In this document: in pieces, positions 43,588 through 55,498 of the stretch
Numbering within the stretch: position 1 is the first letter of the stretch
How the letters are laid out: each line of letters opens with the position of its first letter
Assembly (NCBI GenBank): GCA_001792895.1
Contig: MARA01000002.1
Location: forward strand, 2,666,001 to 2,730,000
DNA from: Lentinus brumalis
Taxonomy: Eukaryota; Basidiomycota; Agaricomycetes; Polyporales; Polyporaceae
Direction: 5' to 3'
Length of the DNA stretch: 64,000 nucleotides
The notes under the pieces: generated by a model
Told to the model about the DNA's origin: nothing
The model's database searches: none
What the model saw: the letters and a program-made list of their open reading frames with translations, nothing else
Made by a program: the position numbers and the translations under genes

Positions 43588-44031
43588 TTATGGAGTCTCG
43601 ACGAGGACGGTAGTGAATACATAGTCGCCGTCATGGCTGACAGAAGCATGTAACCTGCCCAGAAGCTTGTCCCCTTGGAGGTGATGCTCAAGTAATGGTT
43701 TGCGAGTGCCATCCGCGGACAGCGAGTGAAAGGTGAAGTCCTTCCACGTCGGACGGACTACTGGGAACACCGCCTTGTATGCGGCCTCCTTCACGCTCCA
43801 CCTGCGGTAACCTCAATCGTTTTCGTGAATTTCTGAGGAAATTTCTATTGCTTACCGAACTGCAAGAAATCTAGTCCTCCTGGCACTGTCGGATGCTGGG
43901 ATTCCGTCCCAGATGACATGTTCCTGGTCGCTCAAGACGCGCCGAGCGAAACGACTTCCGCTTCGACTTTCCAGGAGCCTGAATATCCGAGGAACATGTA
44001 GGACATCCACTCCTACGCCAAGGATGCCCAT
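43588..44031 (-). CDS. PPT2: Mitochondrial holo-ACP synthase, AcpS-type phosphopantetheinyl transferase
   Basis: Ppt2 moves 4'-phosphopantetheine from CoA to mitochondrial acyl-carrier protein. Two exons, 44031-43856 and 43801-43588, about 129 residues. The AcpS signature is complete: 'MGILGVGVDVLHVPRI' (Mg-binding Asp), then 'FARRVLSDQE' and 'RWSVKEAAYKAVFP' (the W-S-x-K-E-A-x-x-K motif), followed by 'HASVSHDGDYVFTTVLVE'. A 21-codon upstream extension exists, but the conserved start is at 44031. It is divergent from ELP2 (251 bp) and convergent with IBA57. It differs from the Sfp-type enzyme at 58.2 kb, which would serve cytosolic carrier proteins. Confidence 0.9.
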
Positions 44032-44282
44032 CTGTCGGGGGCCGCGGTGTTCGGTATGAAGGGAATCAGAAGGGACGGTGGCAGAAATCAGCACCTCTAC
44101 TGAACTCAGCGCCTATCTAATCACCCACTGTGCGCAGATCTCGATCTCCGATCCTTGCGCAAAACCTCCACCATCGACTTTGAAAGCTGCGGCATAGATT
44201 CAACTGCTAGGCACTGGTATACACCAGTTGGTGAAAATACACAGACAGCACTCTGTTGTCCCGTCCCGAAGGGCGACCCAGC

Positions 44283-47200
44283 ATGTCTCGAGCAACTCAA
44301 TCATATGCTTCTGCCTCGACGAACCGTTATGCGCAAGCGGCTGGGGTAGCTAGGCATGGCCTTGTCGCATTCGGATCCGGAAAGCTTGTGGCATTGTGGG
44401 ATGCAGCGGTATGTAGCTGATAACGAGCAGGAACAGCGCTTACTGTTTCTTCACTTCTCTGTGTAGGATGACTCCTTGGACCGAGGCGTCTTCGCGACTC
44501 TCCCCGCCCACGACGGACTGGTCACCTGCGTAGCCTTTGAGCATGACCAGCTTATGGTCAGCGCTGACGATAAAGGCGTACTCAAACTTTGGAAGGGGGA
44601 TGGTGCCCGAGACCAGGCATGCACAGGCGATATTTCTGGCACTTCGACGCTGAATCGTGACTCTATCTCCAGTGGCATTCATATGCAAGCGTGCAGGCGC
44701 ACAAGAGTGGCATCTCCAGCTTAGCCGTACTCGGAGGACTGGTTGTCACGGGCGCATCAGACGCGGCTGTTAAGGTGTGGTCCATCTCTGAATGTGAGGC
44801 TTGCTCCAGCGGGATCTATGCCCCTGGGACTCGGAGGAGCTGATGTTGTCTTTCAACAGCAGGACTGCAGGAAATGCAGACCATCAACATAAGAAAGGGA
44901 TTTCCCATCTCTTTCGCTCTGGCAGAGCTGCCCGGCACCAAGTGTAAGGCTGGTTTGCATGATGTAGAGGGCTGAGGGCTGATCATAGGATGACACAGCT
45001 ATTATCTTGGCCATCGGAAGTACGGACAGGAATGTTTATCTGTGGACTCGTTCAGACGATACGGTTCGTGTATTTCCCTCGCATGACTCTAATCAAAAGT
45101 CAAACGTATCAACACGTAATATAGTTCGTTTCGGCCACGGTCTTACCTGGCCACGAAGACTGGGTCAAGAGTCTTGCTTTCAAGGTGCCTGAACGGTCAG
45201 GCGAAGCCCTGATTTTGGCATCGGGGTCGCAGGACGCCACCATCAGGCTCTGGAATATTGAGCCCTTTACACGTTCGGCCCTCGGTTCGTCCGGCAGCTC
45301 GGCGGGTGGAGTAACAGACGAGTTGTTGGATGCATTTGAGGAAGCCCTGGTGAACTTGGAAGACAGCGAAGATGGACGGTCAATATCGCTCAAGCGACAC
45401 ATACTCACCGTCAAAACTCCTGAGGGGTAAGAGCGGTCCTTGACAACAACCCGCACTCTCTAATCAGACTCTGCATACCAGGTCCCAGCTGTTCTCCGTG
45501 ACTTTCGACGCACTTCTTGTGGGACACGAAGCAAGTGTTACGTCCTTGAAATGGCGGCCGCAGCGCACGCCCGACGAACTTCCCACTCTTCTGTCAACGT
45601 CCACCGACTCGTCACTCATCCTCTGGTCGCCGTCCACGGTCCTCACGTCGTCGACGGATGATACGACGCTTTGGATCAATAGGCAGCGCTTTGGCGATGT
45701 CGGCGGACAGCGGCTCGGGGGCTTCGTCGGCGGCCTTTGGGCGCGCGATGGCGCGGACGCAATGGCCTGGGGTTGGAACGGTGGTTGGCGACGATGGAGG
45801 TGTCAACTGACTGGGAAGGACGCCGAGAAGCCGGCACTTGAAGAATGGACTGAGGTTGGAGCTATCACTGGGCACCGTGCACCGGTCAGAAGCGTGGCCT
45901 GGAGCCCCGCAGGCGAGTACATTATTTCTGCCAGGTAAGCACCCTTCTTCTGCAGTAGAAAATCATACTGACGTGCGTTCGTAGCCTGGATCAAACCACG
46001 CGAATACATGGTGCCATCCCGACGACATCTCATGACGGGACAATCACATCTGTGTGGCATGAAATTGCTCGCCCGCAGGTGCATGGTTACGACCTTATCA
46101 GCGCGGCTTTCTTGGATGCTCTGCGGTTCGTGAGTATAGCTGACGAGAAGGTTGCGCGGGTGTTCGAGGCTCCGCGAGAGTTTGTAGAGATCGTGAACAA
46201 CCTCGGAGTTGCACAAATAGACTCTGGAGAGGTACGAGTAGCCCCCATCGTTGAAAGCCAAATTGACTGACACATCCTGTTGAAGGAGGCGAGACCTCGT
46301 GCTGCAGCGGTACCGCCGTTAGGCCTGTCTAACAAGGCCCTAACCGATGGTATGCATATCAAATCCTGCTAACTACGTCGAATTCACGGTCACCGTTACA
46401 GTGAGCGCAGTCGCAGAGGTTGATGCCACGGACACCGCACGGACACAGCGACGTCCCTTTGAAGGGGAACTGGCCGCAATCACGCTCTGGCCAGAGGTCG
46501 AGAAGATTTTCGGACATGGCTACGAGGTAGGTTGTACCTGCCGATCCGTTCCACACAAACAATTGACCATGTGCACATCACGTAGTCAATAGCACTTGCG
46601 GTCTCTAACAACAAACGATATATAGCGACAGCTTGCAAGGCGACAACGCCCGAACACGCAGTCGTCCGGGTATACGACACGCAAACATGGCAGCTCTTTG
46701 GACAGCCACTCGCTGGCCACAGTTTGACTGTGACACAGATTGCATTCAGTCCTGACGATTCGCAAATCCTCTCTGTTTCCCGCGACCGCACATGGCGACT
46801 ATTTGAGAAAAGCGAAGGTATGCTATATTGCAACTCCCCACGGACATGCAGTATTTGACATTTGTCGCAGACGGATACGTGCCCATCGCTGCGGATAAGT
46901 CCCACGGTCGCATCATCTGGGACTGTGCATGGGCTCCAGACGGGGACGTCTTTGCCACCGCGTCCCGTGACAAGACTGTACGGTTCATCTTCACCTCACG
47001 GGAATTGCATGTCTAACTACCCTTATTCGACGTCCAACAGGTCAAGATCTGGCAGCGACCAGGAGAGACAGGTCAAAAATGGACAGCCGTCGCGACTATC
47101 CAGGCTAGCGCAGCCGCTACGGCGGTTGCATTTGCACCTGACCATCCCGAGAGCAAGTCGTGAGTAGAAATCACTGTACGTCATCGAACGGACTCATCAA

Positions 47201-47506
47201 CTTCCCTGTCGCACAGTCGTATGCTGGCCATCGGACTAGAGTCCGGAGAGATCCTCATCTGCACCTCGATTCGCGAGAATGCATCGCAGTGGACCAACGT
47301 GCTGACCATTGACAAGCGGTAAGCTCGACGTGTCGACTATATTCACAGGAATTGACTTCGGCTCCCCCAGCTTGGCCCACAACGACCACATTCACCGCCT
47401 TGCGTGGCGGCCGAGGACTGGCGGCGAGGATAGTGCACACCAACTAGCAAGCTGCGGGGAAGATGGTACATTGAAGCTATTGACAGTCCATATTGCAGCG
47501 GAGTAA
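44283..47506 (+). CDS. ELP2: Elongator complex subunit Elp2 (WD40)
   Basis: Elp2 is the double beta-propeller subunit of Elongator, which makes cm5/mcm5 modifications on wobble uridines of tRNA. The start MSRATQSYASASTNRYAQAA is followed by 'GLVAFGSGKLVALWD'. WD repeats include 'LPAHDGLVTCVAFEHDQLMV', 'LGGLVVTGASDAAVKVW', 'GHEDWVKSLAF', 'LASGSQDATIRLW', 'GHEASVTSLKW', 'GGWRRWRC' and 'ITGHRAPVRSVAWSPAGEYI' (the Elp2-diagnostic block), 'GHSLTVTQIAFSPDD', 'IIWDCAWAPDGD' and 'LASCGEDGTLKLL'. There are about a dozen exons (first two 44283-44408 and 44467 on), not all resolved. The frame changes by -1 between 44658 and 44673; one extra C at 44669-44670 would restore 'QWHSYASVQAHKSG'. The junction near 44943-45000 is also unclear. 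Confidence 0.88.
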
Positions 47507-47764
47507 ACAGCCGTCTGCAACATGTAGTAGAACTACGACGAGTGGAAAGCTATGCAGTATACAGTGTAGGCCAAGAGGGATTAGACCCAAGAGCTAAGTC
47601 AGTAAGGAGACAATCGGCAGTAGTTGTAGGAAGGGTATAACACAGTAGAATGCGCGTTGCAAGCGTCGTGAGTTAAATAGGGATATACGGCAGCAGGAAG
47701 TGACGGATAGCTTGGACCGAGAAAGCAGACATGATAGGGATACACACATGGACGGGACGTGAAC

Positions 47765-50700
47765 TCAAACAATATCTCGCAGGCTCATGGGAACTTCGGG
47801 CTGTACGTGCGAGAAGTTAGCGAGGCTGCTGTATGATGGATCAGCGGGGATACTCACGCATTTAATCCTGTCGCATGGTGATCTGTGAGTTTTGTGACAG
47901 AAAGAGCTTAGACGAGGTACGCACTTGTAGAAGCATTCTATAGATCGCAACATCTCCACATCCCCGCCGGTAGCAGTCACAAAGTTGACGACGACACCAG
48001 CACGGGAGTACGAGGGAGCAATGGCGGGAGCGACGCTACAGGCACAACGTCAATTGCTTTCCCCCTCAAATAATAGTTCCCACCTACCGATGGGCGTATT
48101 CTTCAACGGCCTTGGGTAAATCTAGAGAATAATCATGAGCGACGGAATGTAGAAGGACGCAAAATTGCGCTGACTCACCGTAATTAATGACCAGGGTATC
48201 TGGGAGACCTCCGGCGTTTTGACCTGTACATCATACACAACAAGAACTTTGGTAGCCGTCGGACGCATGATACCAGGAGTCGCTCTGAACTTGTTCAGCG
48301 CAGCCAGCTTGGCACCAGCGTTCATGTCGCCGTGCTACGCGCAACGCATCAGTAGACAGACTGAAGTCGACTTCACAACGGAGACTTACCAGAGGGACTG
48401 CATCCAAACCACGGCTGGACAACTTGTACACAACCGCATCCAAAGCGGCCATACCACCAACGTGTATGATGGCTTGCGGTATATCAAGATCTTCGAACAA
48501 ATCAGTAAGCGCATCGAGCTTCCACTCCCGCGCCTGCGCCGTCTCTGCGCTGATTGCGCCCCGCCCAGAACCAATGGTACCGAGACCGCCTTGAGGGAGC
48601 GGTGCATCCGAGCGGCCACTGGCGGTGAAAGCAAGGTATAGGTAGAACTGCCGAAGGCCGCGCGCACCCTGGCTGGTGTCCGCATGGGTGACGTTACCGT
48701 CGCGACGCACCAGCACCCGGACAGGCTCGCGAAGCTGGATCGCGGAGGCAAGGTTGAGTACGTCTTGCGGCACAGTGTTCGAGAACAGCGCTGTTTGACG
48801 TTCAATCTGAGCGGACTGGCCGTTCGCGCTCTCCATGGGAGGAGAGGAGCCAATCCCAGACAGCCTGCGTTGAAGGCCCTGCGTAGGAGCAAGAAGAGAC
48901 GACGTGCTGCTGCTCGCCTCAAAGTTCTGGAAGGGGGCCTGAGGCGTCGAGCCAGGGGTATTGCCAAGGGGGGTGCCAGCACCACCTCCCAGTGAGCGCG
49001 ATCGCGGTTGCGGCAGGAGCTTGATGATGTTGAATACGAAGTCATGCAAGTTCCTCGCAATCAGTTGGTCGACCTCATCTAGGACCAGGAACCGCACTTC
49101 AGAGCCGGACAGGCCGCCAGGCGCCGTGAACAGGGCATGGAGCTTTTGCGGCGTGCCGCAGATGATGTGGGGCACGTTCTGCTGCAGGATGCGCAATTCT
49201 TGACTGAAATCGCCGCCGCCTGTCGTCGAACCAACTCCAAGGGCCGACTTGATGCCAATGGGCCCACCCAGATCACGTATCATCCTCTGCGCCTGTGTGG
49301 CTTGATCGACAGTCGTGGAAATCATGACCACTAGAGGTCCACGCACAGGCGTGCGCGTGGAGCTGTAGGTCACCGCGATGTGGATGGCAGGAATCACGTA
49401 CGCAGCAATCCGTTCCTGGGTAGGAGGTGCCTGTGCGATGATGTCTGACCCACGTAGCAGGAAAGGAAGCGCGCGTTGCTGGATCTTGTTCGGGGGCCGA
49501 CACTGGGAAAACGAGATCAGGACGGTGTACGACGTCGAAATCAACTAGCTCACCCAAAGGTACTGAGAGAACGCAACAGATCGGGTGCAAGGTTGAGTTG
49601 TTCCCACTTGGTGATCACAGGGCCTCCGTCGCGCGACATACCGCCGGCCAAGCTTTCGCCCTAGATATCGTGGGTTAGTCTGACGTGTCTAGGAAGAGCG
49701 TCTCTTCAACACAAGCTGAAAACTCACGCCAGCAGAGTCACGGCGAAGCAAGCCACTGACGGAACGGCGCTTGTCCCGGAAGATAGAGTCCTGCCTTCCC
49801 ATGGAACCCGTTGGGGAATCCGTGTGGCGATGAGGAAGGTCCAACGTCCCGGCGGACCAAGTCCGCATGGGAGGGTTGGGCATACGCGGATTCTGCCTGA
49901 TGTCGGGTCGGCCGGGCATACCATGTCCGAGAGAAGAGCTCGTGTTGAGCATTGGCGGGATGCCAGAAGCGAGATCACCCGGCGGTAATCCACCACCAAG
50001 CAGGGCACCGCTGCTGGCTTGAATTTGCTGGGTCTGAAGGGCCAGAAGTTGGCCAACCGATGTTGTCAGGGTGTTTAGCCGGTTAGATATCGTCGTGATG
50101 TCGTCAGACGGGGGGTTCTGGTTCGGTGCGATGTTCGCGATGGAACCTCGTGGACCGTTCAGGCCGCCCTGAGAGAGGAAGCCTTGGCTGGGCTGCGACG
50201 AGGGGGCAAACGGATCCTTGAACTCGACCGGGCCGTTCAACCCTGACCCATGGTTGTGCCCAGGAGTTTGGTTCAACGCGCGCTCAACAAGGATGTCAAC
50301 CTTGCGGTGGACGTCTCCCAGGTCACGCTGGATCTCCCGGTTCGTTAACTCCAAACGGACGAGCCGATCAAGGACCTCGTTCATCAAGGGAGACGACTTG
50401 AGCTGGCCCTCGAAACTGCCGGACGCGGGGAACTCGACGCTGGGTGCGAAGTGGCTTCCGGAATCGAGGGAAGACGCGGGAGACGACGACATGAAGGGGG
50501 GAAGATTGAACGCCGACCTGACGCTGCCAGACTCCTGCATCACCGGCGGTGTGCCCAATCTCTCCCTGCTTCGCATCGAGGCGTTGTTATAGAATGACGC
50601 AGTCGCGCCCAGCTGTCCGTTCATTGGGATGGGTCCCGATGTTGGTCCTGGTGTCTCATCCCCATCCGGCGCGACGTCGTGCTTGGGGGAGATGTTCAGG

Positions 50701-51074
50701 TCCCGTGTCATGTTTTGGAACATCGACAGGGCCCTCTCCGCGTCTGCTTGACGGAACCCGGGGGAGTGACGCGTAAATTCGCCCGGAGATGGAACCTGTA
50801 GGCCAGTGTCGTTCCTGCGACCTGCATCCTCCTGCGGTGGACTGGGAGAGGACCTGACAGAACGGTAGTCGGAAGGCGAGATGGAAAAGGAGGAAGATAT
50901 GCTGTATTGCTGATCCCGAGAGACGGACTGTCTGTAACCGGGGTTGGCACCGAGCGTCATGTTTCCGTTCCCGTTCCCATTCCCATCATCGCCATTCAAC
51001 CGCATCGTACCAGAACCGGGAAAGAATGGGGTCGAGGCGGGGTTCAAGGCCGGACTCCGTGAGGGGGGATCCAT
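47765..51074 (-). CDS. DEAD-box-like protein with degenerate ATPase motifs and a long disordered N-terminus
   Basis: Exon 1 (51074-49728) encodes 449 residues of Ser/Pro/Asn-rich sequence with a GN repeat, one predicted helix 'EVLDRLVRLELTNREIQRDL' and glycine-rich parts. Exons 49660-49554, 49502-48390, 48334-48179, 48121-48088 and one from 48035 encode a two-lobed RecA helicase core. The Q motif ('PNKIQQRALPFLL') is kept. Motif I reads 'IIAQAPPTQERI' with no GKT, motif II is 'VLDEVDQL', motif III 'FSNTV', and motif VI 'YAHRVAPAIA' lacks the HRxGR arginines. 'VINYDLP' remains. So it looks eIF4A-derived but probably cannot hydrolyse ATP. The frame breaks by -1 at 49492-49496 and 48194-48196, both short homopolymers. 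The last exons before the end 'PMSLRDIV' are not fully resolved. Confidence 0.78.
50958..50990 (-). repeat. Hexamer-like repeat encoding Gly-Asn
   Basis: Repeated GGGAAC/GGGAAT units near the start of the DEAD-like protein encode alternating Gly-Asn. Likely length-variable. Confidence 0.6.
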
Positions 51075-51978
51075 GAGAAGAGTACAGAATTACAGAAACG
51101 ATATAGAGCGACGACGACACTGTTGGAGGCGGTGAGCCACACTGCGCTCCGCCGCGCTCAAACGACGAGAAGATCGCACCTGTGACGCCTGGAGACCAAC
51201 TAACAGAAAGATGCCATACGAATCAAAGTTGAGAGAATGTGGTTCAAGATGGTGTGAACAGCTCGGGCGCGAGCTGGTGGTTGAAGGACAACAGAGGTGT
51301 GGTGACGGTCGGCTGATTGCCCTTCGTGCTTACGAAACATCAAATGATAGTTGATTTCAGGGAACATGAGTACCCAGGTCTACAGTACGACAGTACTTAT
51401 CCTCGTTGCTCTCGATGCGCTCTCCGAGTCCAACACAATCGTCCAGATCGAAAGAGCACGCTGCTCAACGAAGGGGACCGGCCGGGCGCCTGGCAGGCGG
51501 GGAGATGTCATTGCTAGATACGTACTCATCACTACTCATCATGATGGTCCCACGATTTGTCATGCCGCACAAGGAACTGGGCTGAACTGTGACTCCATCC
51601 ATGCCACCAAACTGCAACATACGAGGGTACGAGCAGAGCGGAATACGCTGAATGTCTGCAGACTGCAGGGGCGAGCTACTTATGTAGCTGGGGCTTAGAC
51701 TAAGTAGCTGTGATAACACAACAATAGATCGGGATCTATCTTTCCTTTTTTGATCACTACTATATTCTTATGCTGAGACAAGCTGAGAGACTGAGTATAT
51801 ATATACAAGTACAATTACAGGAGAAAGGAGCGGTACAGATGCGAAGAGACGAGACGATGATGTAACAAAGGAGCGTGTGGATGCTGATGCGCAGACTGGG
51901 CACTAGTCGTGAGTGGAATACTTATACACTGAAGACGCGCTGGCAGGGGAGAGTATGATTGAGAATCCGGGGAAACAG
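51075..51978. other. Intergenic stretch with a TA-rich tract
   Basis: About 900 bp between the DEAD-like gene start and the RRM gene end. It includes an AT-rich run around 51740-51800 with TATATATATA. No gene recognised. Confidence 0.4.
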
Positions 51979-53093
51979 TCACGCGAGAGTCTGGGGGTAG
52001 GTGAACATGTTGTGCCCGTCCTCAGACTCAGTAGAGTTGCAGTTAGAATCAGGCAGCAGGCCGATACGCTTGGCGAGGTGGGCCATAACTTGTCCAGGAT
52101 CTGTTGGGGCTTTCTGCCCATCAGAGATGTATTCGGTCCTCTCTACCGTCAGCCGTCTGAGAAATAATTAGAAGGCGAGCAAGATGAGTCTGTATCCAGA
52201 AGTCACAGAACGTACTTGATTTGCCCGAACTTAATCTTCCAGAGGGTGCGCATCTCAGCGAGAGTCTGGAGGGGCTCGGGGGCCTTCTGCTGTATCTTCT
52301 TCTTCTTCTTCTCGACGAGACTCTTCATGATCTCAGTAGTCTCGGGCAGGTCAATCGCATTGAACGATACCTATTGTTGCCATGGCGCAAGTGTCAATAC
52401 AGACCTTGCATCAAGGACAAGCATACGCACGATTATGTTCCTACCGGCGAACGGGGTGTTGTTGTATTCAAGGGCCTTCCTAGCAGCATTGGGGCTTGAG
52501 AACTCGATGGTCGCGTAATGAGTGCCTTCGAGCGGCGCCCCGAAGCCAAAGTACGGTCGGGGCAAGTTCGCGGTGGGGACGCAGATTCCGCTGCTAGCGC
52601 GGATTTTGATGAGGCGGATGGGTCCGAACCTCTCGAACTTCTCCTCAAGCTGGTCCTCCGTGACGGCGGAGCTGAGCTATGGAGTTGTCAGCGACAGTCC
52701 TGCCGGCAACGACCGTGGCTGACTCACATTGCCGACGTAGACGAAGGACCACCGTCGGTCCTTCACTTCCGCCTTCTTCATGGACATACGGAGAGATTCC
52801 CTCCTGCGCAGGTCCATCTTGCCAGTGGCCTGAGTCCGACCTTTACCCTTATCGAGCTTGCGCAGCGGAGCCGGGGCCCGAGTGGCGTGCGCGGTGTGGT
52901 TAGGATATTCCTCGGCAATGCTGGGGAATCTAGATATCGCGGCAGCCTAAGGAGTATGACCGTGTTCATAGCCGTCGAAATTAGAGTTAAGGGCATAGAG
53001 ACCTACCGACTTGGCCCTTTCAGAGTTGCTGAGGCTGGCTGTGGAGCCAGATGAAGAGATGGTGGATGCCGACGGGCAGCGGAAGCGGGCCAT
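51979..53093 (-). CDS. RRM-domain RNA-binding protein
   Basis: Five exons in phase: 53093-53007, 52946-52728, 52676-52431, 52370-52216 and 52156-51979, about 261 residues. The N-terminus (MARFRCPSASTISSSG) is Ser-rich and then basic ('KMDLRRRESLRMSMKKAEVK'). One RNA recognition motif follows: RNP2 'SFVYVGN', 'SSAVTEDQLEEKFERFGPIR', and a degenerate RNP1 'HYATIEF' with 'NAARKALEYNNTPFAGRNII'. After it comes a Lys-rich helix 'IMKSLVEKKKKKIQQK' and an acidic tail. This resembles small fungal RRM proteins of the Rnp24 kind, but no name can be assigned. RNP1 lacks the usual Lys/Arg-Gly start, so RNA affinity may be altered. Splicing or ribosome-related function is inference. Confidence 0.82.
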
Positions 53094-53937
53094 TTGGAAG
53101 ATGATTTCGGAGACGCGTAGCGGAGGGGAGGACCTGGTATGCCTTTGGCGGGATCTCGAGTCTTCACCCTCTTGCAGGGTCTTGCCTTGAGGAGATGTGG
53201 GTTGGAGGTCAGTTCGAACCAGACCCGAGGGGGCTTTATGGAGTCTGTACGCGCCAAAGCGCCAGGCCGCTTTGCCCATCTTTGGCAAGCGATCAGTACC
53301 CCCGAGACATTGACGGAGCCTAAAACGTGGTCGGTTATTTTTCAAAGAGCGCGACCCCGGGACAATCAGCAAGGTCCAGGCGCAGAAACCATTCCTGGCG
53401 GACAAAACGAGGAGTTGCATAGACACGTGAAAGCGTCGAGTGCATGTTCGCTTGGGTTCGCTTTCGACTCGGGCTCTCACCAGCGGGGAGGAAAGTTTGG
53501 GAGTGGTTCCGCAGACGAGGAGCGGGGAGCACACTCATGGCTTCTGATACAGTACTGAGTAAGTATATGATTAAGTTCCCCGCCAAACTGACGATGGGGT
53601 CATCCATTCATCACCGACAACGCCTGAGACTGCGCAGATTCATGAGTTGCATTTGTGCTGCCAGTCGAATCTCCTGCGCTGGTGACAGAGCCTGTGGTTC
53701 GTGGCCATGGTCGCCCTAGTATCAGCGGTGGCAGCGATCAAAAGACCATCGGCGGCTCCAAGGCGGCTCGGCCTCTCGCCTAGATTCGGATCAAACCCCT
53801 CCGGTCCTCCGCTGCGGGCGCGCACTTGTCCGCATCGGGAGGGCTGAGGGCCGGAGGCAACCCTACCAGGTCCTACTTCCTGCTTCCAAGTTCCAACCGT
53901 ACATATAAGCGAACGCATTTTACACAGCGCAGCAGTG
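53094..53937. other. Divergent intergenic region
   Basis: About 840 bp between the start codons of the RRM gene (-) and the FMC1-like gene (+). Open frames of up to about 140 codons exist on both strands but none shows a family motif or splice support. Probably promoter sequence. Confidence 0.35.
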
Positions 53938-54380
53938 ATGACAACAAGACATACGGCGGCATATCGGGCGATTGTGCGAGAGGTCAACAGAGCGGTGCGC
54001 ATGGTCCATTCGGATGTGTCTACACTCGTCTTACCCACCTCGCCTGTCCGTCAGTCGATATACCCTCGCGCCACAAGACCGAACGCAGTTTCGCAACACA
54101 TCCGTGCAATCTTTGACCAGCCGAGGGAGGACAAAGACAGAGAGCGGTTCTACCATGACATGCGTAACGTGGCGACATTCATGCGTTCACAGCAAATGCA
54201 CAAGGTGTGTGGTGACGTCTTGTCCGAGTATTGTGCTGGTCAAGACAGCTCCCTTGTACTTTCTAGGCCCTTTTGGAACGCTATAATCCATTGCTCGGTC
54301 TGTCCGTAGAAGATCATCTCAAAAAGACGGCCAATCGAGTTGGCCTCAACATGCCTCTCACCCCGAAGGACGAGGAGTGA
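53938..54380 (+). CDS. FMC1-like LYR-family mitochondrial assembly factor
   Basis: Two exons, 53938-54204 and 54267-54380, 126 residues. The start region 'AAYRAIVREVNRAV' is an LYR-type motif at the head of a basic three-helix protein. Later come 'IRAIFDQPREDKDRERFYHD' and, after the intron, 'ALLERYNPLLGLSVEDHLKK' then 'TANRVGLNMPLTPK'. The YNP and RVGL segments match the Fmc1 pattern, the factor that helps assemble the F1 part of ATP synthase. Fmc1 is short and divergent, so the family is likely and the gene name is tentative. The gene is convergent with SmF, whose end lies about 300 bp away. Confidence 0.65.
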
Positions 54381-54675
54381 CTGCATGTTATATTCTGAAT
54401 CCCAAGCCCACATTTACCGCCTTCTGGCATCGCCTACGCGTTTCGACCCTGCTGTCACGAAGAGAAGTACATTTTGCGCCACGAACTGGCCGTCCAAAAC
54501 AGACTATGATACAGGTGGCACGACTGGCCGGGTGGTGCAGACAGCAACGAGCAGAACGGGGGGAAGGATGTGCATGTCGTGGTATGCTTGCGTGCGTTAA
54601 TCGTCCGTTGCCTCTCTGTGGAGACGGATGCATGTCAGTCAGGGCATTCGAGGGCGATAGATAGGAAAGACTTAT

Positions 54676-55082
54676 AATATATAGAACATTGTTACACCTA
54701 GAATGATCGTTTGTATTGGATCAGGAGGGACATCGAAGACCAAAGACCAAAGACGACACGTACCGGATGAACACCTCGCCCAACGCGCCGTTCGACTTGC
54801 CATCCTGGAACTCCTCCGTGTTGGCCAGCTGAGCATCGCCGTGAGCCCCTGTCAGTAGCCACGAATGTACTGTCCCCACGCACCTGGAGGTTCATGTAGC
54901 CATCTGTGCTGACGAGGAAGCCCTTGTATTCGAGGCCCCTTCAGGCGTACGTACACGGGCTTGCCCGTGAGTTCCTGCATGAAAGGCTTTGGGTTGACGG
55001 GGTTCACCTAGACAGGTCCAGGGAGTCAGCGCGACATCCTCAAGCATTCAGACGAACAAGAGGCGATACGGACTGCAGACAT
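54676..55082 (-). CDS. SMX3: Small nuclear ribonucleoprotein F (SmF), with a small deletion and unresolved C-terminus
   Basis: SmF is part of the heptameric Sm ring on spliceosomal snRNAs. Exons: 55082-55074 (M-S-A), 55007-54884, 54828-54764 and one from 54697. Sm1 reads 'VNPVNPKPFMQELTGKPVYV', and after the break come 'YKGFLVSTDGYMNLQ', 'LANTEEFQDGKSNGALGEVF' and Sm2 'IRCNNVLYI'. These are near-invariant in SmF. In Sm1 the expected Lys-Trp-Gly is missing two bases at about 54936-54940, so the frame is lost between 'RLK' and 'GLEYKG'. After 'VLYI' the usual short tail is absent and the frame would run on into the opposite-strand gene, so the true end is unknown. SmF is essential, hence I suspect consensus errors. 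Confidence 0.88.
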
Positions 55083-55498
55083 GGTGGACGTAGGAGAGCA
55101 AGCAGGACGTCGAAGAACACGTGCCGGAGTCGCAAAATGATCGCGGACGCAGTCCTGTTGACAGTCTCAGATCGACGCGCGCATATAAAGACCTGTAGCG
55201 CTCCTCTGCTGTGTCACAAAGGTTGACGAAATCTTATAAGCACACTGATTTTGTAAGATACCACATTAGGGGCTTAGAAACCAAATACAAAACCACATTA
55301 GGGCCGTTTACCCCATATGAGGTCCATACAAGCCATCTTATCAGGGGTTGTCCGGGACGAATTCTCACGGGGCGCTTAATAGCTTTCTTTTGGGTCTGTG
55401 ACATTGGGGCCCTCGCCCCCGCCTCCGCACCGCGCCCCCCTAGCTCTCGCCCTCTCACGCTCGCTGCTGGCTCGACCGCGCGCACACCCGACACGACC
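55083..55498. other. Divergent promoter region
   Basis: 416 bp between SmF (-) and NC2-beta (+) starts. A CATATAAAG TATA-like box lies near 55187-55196. No gene seen. Confidence 0.4.

Noticed and set aside
51740..51800. Replication origin or centromere-like AT tract
   Set aside because: Only a short TA-rich run; no repeats or extended AT richness to support it.
53139..53558. A 139-codon plus-strand frame between the RRM and FMC1-like genes
   Set aside because: No motif, no splice structure and biased composition; it lies in a probable promoter region.
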